A DNA stretch of 64,000 bases from Paracoccus solventivorans (GTDB lineage Bacteria > Pseudomonadota > Alphaproteobacteria > Rhodobacterales > Rhodobacteraceae): NCBI RefSeq assembly GCF_900142875.1, contig NZ_FRCK01000003.1, positions 62,001 to 126,000 on the forward strand, written 5' to 3'. Under the pieces are notes generated by a model. That model had not been told where the DNA came from. It searched no databases and saw nothing but the letters and a program-made list of their open reading frames with translations. The position numbers and the translations under genes were made by a program. Position 1 is the first letter of the stretch, and each line of letters starts with the position of its first letter. Below, in pieces: positions 16,455 through 24,413 of the stretch.

Positions 16455-17834
16455 ATGTCCCTTGACCTTTCCCAGAACGACCTGTCGCATGTGGTCGAGG
16501 CCGATCGCGCCCATGTCTGGCACCATCTCAGCCAGCACAAACCCTATGAAACCTCGGACCCGCGGGTGTTTGTCGAGGGGAAGGGGATGCGGCTCTGGGA
16601 TACGAAGGGCAGGGAATACCTCGATGCCGTCTCGGGCGGCGTCTGGACGGTAAACGTGGGCTACGGCCGCGAAAGCATCGCCAATGCGGTGCGCGACCAG
16701 CTGCTGCGGCTGAACTATTACGCCGGGGCCGCCGGCAACGTGCCCGCGGCGCTGTTCGCCGAAAAGCTGGTGGAGCGGATGCCGGGCCTGACCCGGGTCT
16801 ATTATTCCAACTCGGGCTCCGAGGCGAACGAGAAGGCCTACAAGATGGTGCGCCAGATCGCGCATCGCCACTACAAGGGCAAGAAGTGGAAGATCCTCTA
16901 CCGCGAGCGGGACTATCACGGCACCACCATCGGCACGCTCGCCACCTCGGGGCAGCCGCAGCGGGCCGAGCAATACGGCCCCTATCCCGACGGCTTCGTG
17001 ATGGTTCCGCACTGCCTTGAATACCGCAAGCAATGGGATGTCGAGAATTACGGCCAGCGCGCCGCGGATGCCATCGAAGAGGTGATCCTGCGCGAAGGCC
17101 CCGATACCGTCGGTGCCATCGTGCTGGAACCGGTCACCGCCGGCGGCGGCGTGATCGTGCCGCCCGAGGGCTACTGGCAGCGCGTGCAGGAGATCTGCCG
17201 CAAATACGACATCCTGCTGCATATCGACGAGGTGGTCTGCGGGCTGGGCCGCACCGGCAGCTGGTTCGGCTATCAGCAATACGGGATCGAGCCGGATTTC
17301 GTCACCATGGCCAAGGGGTTGGCCTCGGGCTACGCGGCGATTTCCTGCACCGTCACCACCGAGCGGGTGTTCGAGATGTTCAAGGACGACCCCGCCGACC
17401 CGATGAGCTATTTCCGCGACATCTCGACCTTTGGCGGCTGCACCTCGGGTCCGGCGGCGGCGCTGGAAAACATGCGCATCATCGAGGACGAGGGGCTGCT
17501 GGCCAATACCGAGGCGATGGGCGAGCGTTGCCTGGCCAACCTGCAGGCGCTGATGGACAAGCACAAGGTGATCGGCGACGTGCGCGGCAAGGGGCTGTTC
17601 CTGGGGGCCGAGCTGGTCGCCGACCGCACCACGAAAGAGCCGCTGGACGAAAAGCGCGTGCAGGCGGTGGTGGCCGACTGCCTGGCGCAGGGGGTGATCA
17701 TCGGGGCGACCAACCGCTCGCTGCCGGGGCTGAACAACACGCTGTGCCTGTCGCCCGCGCTGATCGCCACGCCCGACGACATCGACCGCATCACCGACGC
17801 CATCGACGCGGCGCTGGGGCGGCTGGCGGCCTGA
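16455..17834 (+). CDS. tpa: taurine--pyruvate aminotransferase
   Basis: 459-residue class III PLP aminotransferase. The N-terminal segment VEADRAHVWHHLSQHKPYE, the PLP-phosphate block SNSGSEANEKAYKMVRQ, LHIDEVVCGLGRTG and the PLP-lysine K287 in TMAKGLASGY match the taurine-pyruvate aminotransferases of Paracoccus and related Rhodobacterales nearly throughout. It converts taurine and pyruvate to sulfoacetaldehyde and alanine, the entry step of dissimilatory taurine use. ATG at 16455 fits family length. The gene for sulfoacetaldehyde acetyltransferase (xsc) and a taurine transporter are not in the window, so the rest of the route must lie elsewhere. Followed after 62 bases by a TauR-like regulator. 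Confidence 0.9.
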   Translation: MSLDLSQNDLSHVVEADRAHVWHHLSQHKPYETSDPRVFVEGKGMRLWDTKGREYLDAVSGGVWTVNVGYGRESIANAVRDQLLRLNYYAGAAGNVPAALFAEKLVERMPGLTRVYYSNSGSEANEKAYKMVRQIAHRHYKGKKWKILYRERDYHGTTIGTLATSGQPQRAEQYGPYPDGFVMVPHCLEYRKQWDVENYGQRAADAIEEVILREGPDTVGAIVLEPVTAGGGVIVPPEGYWQRVQEICRKYDILLHIDEVVCGLGRTGSWFGYQQYGIEPDFVTMAKGLASGYAAISCTVTTERVFEMFKDDPADPMSYFRDISTFGGCTSGPAAALENMRIIEDEGLLANTEAMGERCLANLQALMDKHKVIGDVRGKGLFLGAELVADRTTKEPLDEKRVQAVVADCLAQGVIIGATNRSLPGLNNTLCLSPALIATPDDIDRITDAIDAALGRLAA

Positions 17835-17896
17835 CGCTTGATCCGCGGCGGTATTCCGGGGACTGATGGACCCCGACACCGCCGCGGATCGCCCTG

Positions 17897-19363
17897 ATGC
17901 CCATCCCCACCGACGCCTTCTTTCTGGACCACGCCGACGGCCTGCCCCTGCAGGTGCAGCTGCGGCGCCAGATCATCGCCGCGGTGGCGGCCGGCCGGTT
18001 CCGCCCGGAGGAAAAACTGCCCTCGACCCGCGCGCTGGCCCGGCATCTGGGGGTGGCGCGGGTGACGGTGGCGCAGGCGTTCGCCGAGCTGGTCTCGACC
18101 GATTACCTCAGCAGCCGCGACCGTTCGGGGCATTACATCTCGGACACCGTCGAGCGGCGGCTCGAGGCCGAACCGCTGGCCCCGGCGGCGGCGGGTTTCG
18201 ATTGGGGGCAGCGGATCGACGGCCGCTTCCTGCGGGCGCAGCGCCGGGATCGCGACCACGACTGGCGCCGCTTTGCCTATCCCTTCGTCTACGGCCAGGC
18301 GGACCCGACGCTGGTCGACCACGCCGCCTGGCGCGACTGCGCGATGCGCACGCTGGGACGGAGAGAGTTCGATGCCGTCACCGGCGATCTCTACGACGCC
18401 GACGACCCCGAGCTGGTCGACCACATCGCCCGCCAGATCCTGCCCCGGCGCGGTATCAGTGCCGGGCGCGACGAGATCCTGCTGACCATGGGCGCGCAGA
18501 ACGCGCTGTGGCTGGTGGCGCAGGTGCTGCTGCGCGCCGGCACCGCCTGCGCCATCGAGGACCCGTGCTATCCCGGCCTGCGCGAGATCCTCGCGGCGCG
18601 CGCGGCGCGGGTGCTGCCGGTGCCCGTCGACGGCAGCGGCCTGCCGCCCGACGCCATCCCGCCCGGGGTCGCGGTCGTGTTCACCACCGCCAGCCACCAG
18701 TGCCCGACTAATTCCACCATGCCGCTGCCCCGCCGCAAGCAGCTGCTGGCACGCGCGCAGGCGCAGGGCTTTGCCGTGGTCGAGGACGATTATGAGTTCG
18801 AGATGTCCTTTGCCGGCGCGCCGTCGCCCGCGCTGAAGGCCATCGACCGGGCCGGGGCGGTGATCTATGTCGGCTCGTTCTCGAAATCGGTGTTTCCGGG
18901 GCTGCGGCTGGGCTATCTGGTGGCCGACCCGCGCGTCATCGCCGAGGCGCGGGCGCTGCGCGGCATGATGCTGCGCCATCCGCCCGGCCACATGCAGCGG
19001 ACGCTGGCGCATTTCCTGTCGCTTGGACATTACGACGCGCAGGCGAACCGGATGCGCCGCGCCTATGCCAGGCGGCGCGAGGTGATGCTGGCCGCCATGG
19101 CGGCCGAGGGGCTGCGGCTGGCCTCGCCCGAGGCGACGGGCGGGTCCAGCTTCTGGCTGGCGGCGCCGGGGGGCGTGGATTCCGCGGAACTCGCTGCGCG
19201 GCTCAAGCGGCGCGAGGTGCTGATCGAGCCCGGTGCGCCGTTCTTCCACCAGCCGGCCGCGGGGCAGGACTTCTTCCGCCTTGCCTATTCCTCGATCCCC
19301 TCAGAGCATATTCCCGAGGGCATCCGCCGCATCGGCGCAACGCTGCGAGAGCTGGGCGGCTGA
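17897..19363 (+). CDS. tauR: MocR-type (GntR/aminotransferase) regulator, TauR-like
   Basis: 488-residue MocR regulator: an N-terminal winged helix (LQVQLRRQIIAAVAAGRF...EEKLPSTRALARHLGVARVTVAQAF, residues about 16-75) fused to a fold-type I aminotransferase-like domain. K330 in SFSKSVFPGLRLGY is the expected PLP lysine and EDDYEFE the cofactor-contact segment. Placement beside tpa, as in Rhodobacterales taurine loci, makes TauR the best name. Such regulators use PLP and an amine ligand to activate tpa. It is on the same strand as tpa rather than divergent. Name by context plus similarity, not by search. Confidence 0.75.
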   Translation: MPIPTDAFFLDHADGLPLQVQLRRQIIAAVAAGRFRPEEKLPSTRALARHLGVARVTVAQAFAELVSTDYLSSRDRSGHYISDTVERRLEAEPLAPAAAGFDWGQRIDGRFLRAQRRDRDHDWRRFAYPFVYGQADPTLVDHAAWRDCAMRTLGRREFDAVTGDLYDADDPELVDHIARQILPRRGISAGRDEILLTMGAQNALWLVAQVLLRAGTACAIEDPCYPGLREILAARAARVLPVPVDGSGLPPDAIPPGVAVVFTTASHQCPTNSTMPLPRRKQLLARAQAQGFAVVEDDYEFEMSFAGAPSPALKAIDRAGAVIYVGSFSKSVFPGLRLGYLVADPRVIAEARALRGMMLRHPPGHMQRTLAHFLSLGHYDAQANRMRRAYARRREVMLAAMAAEGLRLASPEATGGSSFWLAAPGGVDSAELAARLKRREVLIEPGAPFFHQPAAGQDFFRLAYSSIPSEHIPEGIRRIGATLRELGG

Positions 19364-19465
19364 GCGGGGCCGGCCCGGGGTGCGGTGCACTGACCCCGCT
19401 CAAGGTTGCGGTTCGTTCGGCAGAGTCCGTCATGCCCCATTGCGAGACGTGGCCGCGCCCCTCCG

Positions 19466-22400
19466 CTACCCCCGCAGCACCCGGTAGATCACCGGGATCA
19501 CCAGCACTGTCAGCAGCGTCGAGCTGGCCACCCCGAACAGCAGCGAGATCGCCAGCCCCTGGAAGATCGGGTCCGCCAGGATCACCGCCGCGCCGATCAT
19601 CGCCGCGATGCCGGTCAGCAGGATCGGCTTGAAGCGGATGGCCCCGGCCTCGATCAGCACCTCGGTCAGCGGGCGGTCGCCGCGCGGGGTGTGGCGGATG
19701 AAATCGACCAGCAGGATCGAGTTCCTGACGATAATCCCTGCCAGCGCGATGAAACCGATCATCGAGGTGGCCGAGAACGGCGCCCCGAACAGCCAGTGCC
19801 CCAGCATGATCCCGATGAAGGTCAGCGGCACCGGCGTCAGCACCACCAGCGGCAGCTTGAACGACCGGAACTGCGCCACCACCAGGATATAGATCCCCAG
19901 CAGCGCCACCATGAAGGCCGCGCCCATGTCGCGGAAGGTGACCCAGGTCACCTCCCATTCGCCGTCCCACAGCAGCGTGGGCGCGGATTCGTCGGCGGGC
20001 TGGCCGTGCAGGCTGATGACGGGGCGGGGCAGGTCGGTCCAGTCTTGCGCCTCCAGCGCATCCTGCACGGCCAGCATCCCGTAAAGCGGGGCCTCGAAAT
20101 CGCCGGCGAGCTCTGCCGTCACCATTTCCGCCGCGCGGCCGTTGCGGCGGAAGATCGGCAGCGAGGCGCGTTCCTCGACCACCGCGACCACGTCGCCCAG
20201 CTCGACCACGCCGCGGTCGCCGGGCAGCACGTTGGCGGGGATGGGAGTGGTCAGGAAATCCTCGTCCATCACCCGCTGCGCGCGGGGGCGCTCGATGCGG
20301 ATCGGGATCGGCGGGCGGCCCTCGCCGCGATGCGAATAGCCGACCAAGGCGCCCGAGTTCAGCAGCCCGATTGTGTCCAGCACGTCGCCTTCCTCGACGC
20401 GGAAGAACTCCAGCTCGTCGGTCGAGATCACCGTCCGCAGCTTGCGCGGCGCGGTGCCGTAGGAGTTGTCGATGTCGACGATGAAGGGGACGGATCGGAA
20501 CGCATCCTCGACCCGCGCTGCCACCGCGCGCCGCGTGGCGGCGTCGGGGCCGTAGATCTCGGCCAGCAGCGTCGCCATGACCGGCGGGCCGGGCGGCGGC
20601 TCGACCACCTTCAGCACCGTGCCGGCGGGCATGGTGGCGGCGCGCAGCCGCTCGCGGATCTCCAGCGCGATGTCGTGGCTGGCGCGGTTGCGCTCGGCCT
20701 TGGGGCGCAGGTTCACCGCCACGTCGCCCAGCTGCGGCTGGCTGCGGTGAAAGCTGTGGCGCACCAGCCCGTTGAAGTCGAAGGGCGCGGCGGTTCCGGC
20801 ATGGGTCTGGACCGAGACCACCTCCTCCATCCCCAGCAGGATGCCCGCGACCTCTTGCGCCACCGCGTCGGTATCCTCGACCGAGGCGCCCTCGGGCAGG
20901 TCGATCATCACCGCCAGTTCGGACTTGTTGTCAAAGGGTAGCAGCTTGACCGTCACGTCGCGGGTGTAGAACAGCGACAGCGAGCCCGCGGTCAGCGCCA
21001 GCACCAGCGCCAGGAACAGCCAGCCCCGCGCCTTGCTGGCCAGCAGCGGCCGCGCCACCATCGCATAGGCGCGCCCCAGCGCGCCCCCGCCATGCGCGGC
21101 CCCGGCGTGGCCGGTCATCGGCGCGCGCCCGGCGATCTTCATCATCAGCCAGGGCGTCACCATCACCGCGACGAAGAACGAGAAGATCATCGCCGCCGAG
21201 GCATTGGCCGGGATCGGGCTCATATAGGGGCCCATCATCCCCGACACGAACAGCATCGGCAGCAGCGCCGCGACCACGGTCAGCGTGGCGACGATGGTGG
21301 GGTTGCCGACCTCGGCCACCGCCTCGATCGCGGCCCTTGCGCGGGGGCGGCCGTCGTTCATCGCCCAGTGGCGGGCGATGTTCTCGATCACCACGATGGC
21401 GTCGTCGACCAGGATGCCGATGGAAAAGATCAGCGCGAACAGCGACACCCGGTTCAGCGTGTAGCCCATGATCCAGGAGGCAAACAGCGTCAGCAGAATG
21501 GTGACCGGGATCACCACCGCGACCACCAGCGCCTCGTGCCAGCCGATGGTCAGCCAAACCAGCGCGATGATCGACACCGTGGCAAGCGCCAGGTGGAACA
21601 GCAGCTCGTTGGCCTTTTCGTTGGCGGTCTCGCCATAGTCGCGAGTGATCTCGACCGCGATGTCGGCGGGGATCAGCCGGCCCTGCAATTCATCGACCCG
21701 GTGCAGGATGGTCTCCGCCACCGTTACCGCGTTCGAGCCGGCGCGCTTGGCGACGGCCAGCGTCACCGCGGGCGCGCGCAGGGGCTGGCCGTCCGCGCCG
21801 CTGGTGACGGTCGCCACCATCGCGTCGGCCGTGTCGGTGGCCAGCGTCACATCGGCCACGTCGCGCAGATAGACCGGGCGGCCGTCGCGGGTGGTCAGCA
21901 GCAGGTTCCCGATCGCCTCGGGCGTGGCGAGCGTTTCGCCGGCGACCAGCATGATCTGCTGGCCCCCGTCGCGGACATGGCCGGTGGGAAAGGCGCGGTT
22001 GGCGCCCTGCACCTTGCCGGCCAGCTGCTGCAGGGTCAGCCCGTACAGCGCCAGCCGCGCCGGGTCGGGGGCGATGCGGATCGCCTCGTCCACGGCGCCG
22101 ACCAGATAGGTCAGGCCGACATCCTCGATCTTGGTGATCTCGGTCTGCAACTGCCGGGCGATCCGGGTCAGGTCGTTGGCGGTGACCTGCCCGGCGGAGC
22201 CGGGCGCGGGGGCCAGGGTCAGCGACACGATCGCCACGTCGTCGATGCCGCGCCCGACGATCAGCGGCTCGGGGATGCCCAGCGGGATCCGGTCCATGTT
22301 GGCGCGCAGCTTGTCGTGGACGCGCAGCACCGCGGTGTCGGCCGAGGTCCCGGTCAGGAAGCGCGCGGTGACCAGCACCCCGTCATCCTGGGTCTGGGAA

Positions 22401-22717
22401 TAGACGTGCTCGACCCCGTCGATGCCCTTGACGATCTGCTCCAGCGGCTCGGTGATCAGCTTGACCGCATCGGGGGCCTTGAGCCCCGGCGCCTGCACCT
22501 GGATGTCGATCATCGGCACCGAGATCTGCGGCTCTTCCTCGCGCGGCAGCGCCATCAGCGCGATCAGCCCGAAGGCCAGCGAGGCGATCAGCAGCAGCGG
22601 CGTCAGCGGCGAGGCGATGAAGGCGCGGGTCAGCAGCCCCGCCAGGCCAAGGCGCGGGGTGTCGTCGCGGGGCCCATCGTCGTGCGGGCCGCGGTCGCGG
22701 GGGGCGTTGGCAGTCAT
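19466..22717 (-). CDS. RND efflux transporter permease
   Basis: 1083-residue inner-membrane RND pump, typical length for AcrB-type permeases. First membrane segment at about residues 35-55, two large periplasmic loops, and the family signature FALIFSIGILVDDAIVVIENI with the Asp pair of the proton relay. In the TM10 region (ALAGIIVRNSILLVDFI) an Arg takes the position of the AcrB relay Lys. The N-terminus has an unusual Asp/Arg-rich leader of about 25 residues. Encoded directly after its adaptor (one-base gap). No outer-membrane channel gene is nearby, so a TolC-like partner must be shared. Drug, solvent or metabolite export; specificity unknown. Confidence 0.93.
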   Translation of the reverse strand: MTANAPRDRGPHDDGPRDDTPRLGLAGLLTRAFIASPLTPLLLIASLAFGLIALMALPREEEPQISVPMIDIQVQAPGLKAPDAVKLITEPLEQIVKGIDGVEHVYSQTQDDGVLVTARFLTGTSADTAVLRVHDKLRANMDRIPLGIPEPLIVGRGIDDVAIVSLTLAPAPGSAGQVTANDLTRIARQLQTEITKIEDVGLTYLVGAVDEAIRIAPDPARLALYGLTLQQLAGKVQGANRAFPTGHVRDGGQQIMLVAGETLATPEAIGNLLLTTRDGRPVYLRDVADVTLATDTADAMVATVTSGADGQPLRAPAVTLAVAKRAGSNAVTVAETILHRVDELQGRLIPADIAVEITRDYGETANEKANELLFHLALATVSIIALVWLTIGWHEALVVAVVIPVTILLTLFASWIMGYTLNRVSLFALIFSIGILVDDAIVVIENIARHWAMNDGRPRARAAIEAVAEVGNPTIVATLTVVAALLPMLFVSGMMGPYMSPIPANASAAMIFSFFVAVMVTPWLMMKIAGRAPMTGHAGAAHGGGALGRAYAMVARPLLASKARGWLFLALVLALTAGSLSLFYTRDVTVKLLPFDNKSELAVMIDLPEGASVEDTDAVAQEVAGILLGMEEVVSVQTHAGTAAPFDFNGLVRHSFHRSQPQLGDVAVNLRPKAERNRASHDIALEIRERLRAATMPAGTVLKVVEPPPGPPVMATLLAEIYGPDAATRRAVAARVEDAFRSVPFIVDIDNSYGTAPRKLRTVISTDELEFFRVEEGDVLDTIGLLNSGALVGYSHRGEGRPPIPIRIERPRAQRVMDEDFLTTPIPANVLPGDRGVVELGDVVAVVEERASLPIFRRNGRAAEMVTAELAGDFEAPLYGMLAVQDALEAQDWTDLPRPVISLHGQPADESAPTLLWDGEWEVTWVTFRDMGAAFMVALLGIYILVVAQFRSFKLPLVVLTPVPLTFIGIMLGHWLFGAPFSATSMIGFIALAGIIVRNSILLVDFIRHTPRGDRPLTEVLIEAGAIRFKPILLTGIAAMIGAAVILADPIFQGLAISLLFGVASSTLLTVLVIPVIYRVLRG

Positions 22718-22718
22718 C

Positions 22719-23684
22719 TCAGGGCAGCAGCACGGTATCGCCGGCGTGCAGGCCGGTCAGGATCTCGACAAGGGCGGCGCCGTCCAGCTCCAGCACCTCG
22801 CCCGGTACCACTGCGCGCTCGACCTCGGTGTCGCCCTGGCGGATGCGCACGAAATCCAGCCCGGAATGCGAGCTCAGCGCCGCCTGCGGCACCAGCAGCG
22901 CCTGGCGCACCCCCACCGGCACCCGCACCAGCACGCGGGCGTCGACGAAGCTGGCGTCCAGCCCCTCGACCTCGACATCGGCGATGACGCGGCCGTTCTC
23001 GATCTGCGGGTAAAGCTTGGCCAGGCGGCCCGGCATCACCGTGCCGTTCGAGGTGATCTGCAATTCCGCCCCCTCGCGCAGGTCCGGGGCGTGGCGTTCG
23101 GGAATGGCCAGGCGCAGGAAGAAGCCGCCGCCTGCGATGGTCGCCACCGGCTCGCCGCCCATGATCACCGCGTCGCGGGTGACGGGCACGGTCAGCACCC
23201 GCCCGTCGACCGGGGCCAGCACCTCGCCCTCTTCCGCCTGCTGCAGGGCGACGTCGCGCTGCGCCTGCGCCGCGGCGATCTGGTTCTGCGTCACGCTGAC
23301 GTCGGTTTCCAGCTGTTCGAGCCGCTGCGCGGTGGACACCCCGCGCTCGACCAGCGAGCGCCCGCGGGTCAGCTCCGCCTGTGCGCGGTCCAGCTGCGCC
23401 TCAAGCGCGCGCAGCTGCGCGTCGATCGCCGCGATCTGGAAGCTGATTTTGTCGTCGCGCACCAGCGCGATCTGCGTGCCCGCCGCCACGCTGTCGCCCT
23501 CGGTGACCGAAAGCTCGACCACCGTGCCGCCGATCCGTGCCCGCGCCGGCACCAGATCGCGGGCCTCGACCCGGCCATAGACGGCCTTCCACTGCGGGAT
23601 GTCTTGTGGCGCAAGCAGCAGGGTCTCGGCCGCAGTGACGGCCGAGGCAGCGGTGACCAGGACCGCGATCAGCAGCGGACGCAT
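22719..23684 (-). CDS. RND periplasmic adaptor (membrane fusion) protein
   Basis: 321-residue exported adaptor. A cleavable-type signal sequence (MRPLLIAVLVTAASAVTAAE) is followed by a first lipoyl half (RIGGTVVELSVTEGDSVAAGTQIALV), a helical hairpin rich in Gln/Ala/Glu at about residues 80-150, the second lipoyl half (EGEVLAPVDGRVLTVPV) and a beta-barrel domain. Somewhat short for AcrA-like proteins. It links the permease encoded immediately downstream to an outer-membrane channel. The order adaptor then permease, with nearly abutting ends, indicates one transcript starting upstream of 23684. Confidence 0.92.
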   Translation of the reverse strand: MRPLLIAVLVTAASAVTAAETLLLAPQDIPQWKAVYGRVEARDLVPARARIGGTVVELSVTEGDSVAAGTQIALVRDDKISFQIAAIDAQLRALEAQLDRAQAELTRGRSLVERGVSTAQRLEQLETDVSVTQNQIAAAQAQRDVALQQAEEGEVLAPVDGRVLTVPVTRDAVIMGGEPVATIAGGGFFLRLAIPERHAPDLREGAELQITSNGTVMPGRLAKLYPQIENGRVIADVEVEGLDASFVDARVLVRVPVGVRQALLVPQAALSSHSGLDFVRIRQGDTEVERAVVPGEVLELDGAALVEILTGLHAGDTVLLP

Positions 23685-23711
23685 GGCGTCGGGCCTCCGT
23701 TCAGCTGTGGT

Positions 23712-23912
23712 TCAGGCGGCGTGCCCGGGCCGGAAGCCGAGCTTGCGCAGCATGTTGGCCGCGGGACAGATGCCGGTAAAGGCCGATTGCAGCAGGTTGG
23801 CGCCGACGAACAGCGTCAGCCAGACGAAATGCGGCGACACCCAGACGGTCAGCGCGACCGAGACCAGGACCATGATGCCGGCAAAGGCGCGGACGGCGTT
23901 TTCAAGGGTCAT
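23712..23912 (-). CDS. small inner-membrane protein, DUF2892/YgaP-type
   Basis: 66-residue two-helix membrane protein: MTLENAVRAFAGIMVLVSVALT, then VWLTLFVGANLLQSAFTGICPAANMLRKLGF. The phrase FTGICPAANMLRKLG is typical of DUF2892 proteins and of the membrane tail of YgaP rhodaneses. An ATG upstream would give a longer reading, but AGGAG lies eight bases before the ATG at 23912, fixing the start. It precedes the RND adaptor on the same strand, 27 bases away, and may share its transcript. In other bacteria such genes often sit with rhodaneses and ArsR-type sulfur-sensing repressors. Role unknown. Confidence 0.85.
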   Translation of the reverse strand: MTLENAVRAFAGIMVLVSVALTVWVSPHFVWLTLFVGANLLQSAFTGICPAANMLRKLGFRPGHAA

Positions 23913-23942
23913 GAGCGATTCTCCTGCTTGAGCGTACTTTTC

Positions 23943-23971
23943 AATATGCGCATATTTGAAGGTATAAACAA
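23943..23971 (-). promoter_or_regulatory. promoter with palindromic operator before the DUF2892-RND operon
   Basis: On the minus strand TTGTTT (23971-23966), a 17-base spacer and CATATT (23948-23943) form a sigma70-like promoter. The -10 overlaps a perfect 14-bp palindrome, AATATGCGCATATT, at 23943-23956, flanked by TTC and GAA arms. Such AT-rich dyads overlapping the promoter are typical operators of ArsR-family repressors; no such repressor is encoded nearby. The stretch stands out as AT-rich in this GC-rich DNA. Sequence seen; regulator inferred. Confidence 0.6.
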
Positions 23972-24196
23972 GGAACAATCATCTGCCCGCAATGTCGCAG
24001 GGCGCGGGGCGGGCGGCGGGCAAGGGGCAGGCGGGTTCGACCTGCCGGTGGTGCGGTGCGCGTCGTCCGGATTGGACAGGTGGTTCGGGTGGAAATGCGG
24101 CGCCAGCGGCGGATCCGGCGAAACCAGTTCGACCCGCCCGCGCGAATCGGCGTCGAGCAGCACCACCCCGCGTAAGACCGGAGAAAAATATTCACG

Positions 24197-24277
24197 ATGT
24201 CGGAACTGCCCAGGCTTGCGGCCGACATCGTGGCCGGGCGCATCCGCGGCCGGGTGGTCATCGACATCGCGGGATAG
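24197..24277 (+). pseudogene. possible C-terminal remnant of an MDR oxidoreductase
   Basis: A short frame encodes MSELPRLAADIVAGRIRG followed by RVVIDIAG and a stop. This closely resembles the extreme C-terminus of MDR-type enoyl or quinone reductases, which often end in ...LAxxILAGxxRGRVVVDV. An in-frame stop (TAA at 24173) closes it upstream, so only about 26-34 residues remain. It sits in a 0.43-kb stretch (23982-24413) that otherwise holds no gene. Interpreted as the tail of a deleted gene; a chance frame cannot be excluded. Confidence 0.4.
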
Positions 24278-24288
24278 GACCGGGGGAT

Positions 24289-24310
24289 GGAACCGGGGCA
24301 GCCCGGTTCC
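24289..24310. terminator. perfect hairpin between convergent units
   Basis: GGAACCGGG and CCCGGTTCC form a perfect 9-bp stem with a four-base loop (GCAG). It lies after the MDR remnant on + and about 100 bases past the stop of the acyl-CoA synthetase gene on -. There is no clear T-run, so it may be a bidirectional terminator or only a 3'-end stabilising hairpin. Confidence 0.5.
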
Positions 24311-24413
24311 TTCCCCCGCCGGCCTTTGCACCACCATTGTCTGTCACCGTTCCCCGGATACTCCGCCGACGGAGCGTCCGGGAACCGGGCAGGCAGGGGG
24401 CCGGGCCCGCCGG

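Noticed and set aside
19406..20941. Long plus-strand frame opposite the RND permease
   Set aside because: Arg/His/Gln-rich, no motif; the permease on the minus strand explains the sequence.
23909..24337. 142-codon minus-strand frame over the DUF2892 promoter
   Set aside because: Pro/Arg/His-rich, runs through a promoter and operator, no ribosome site.
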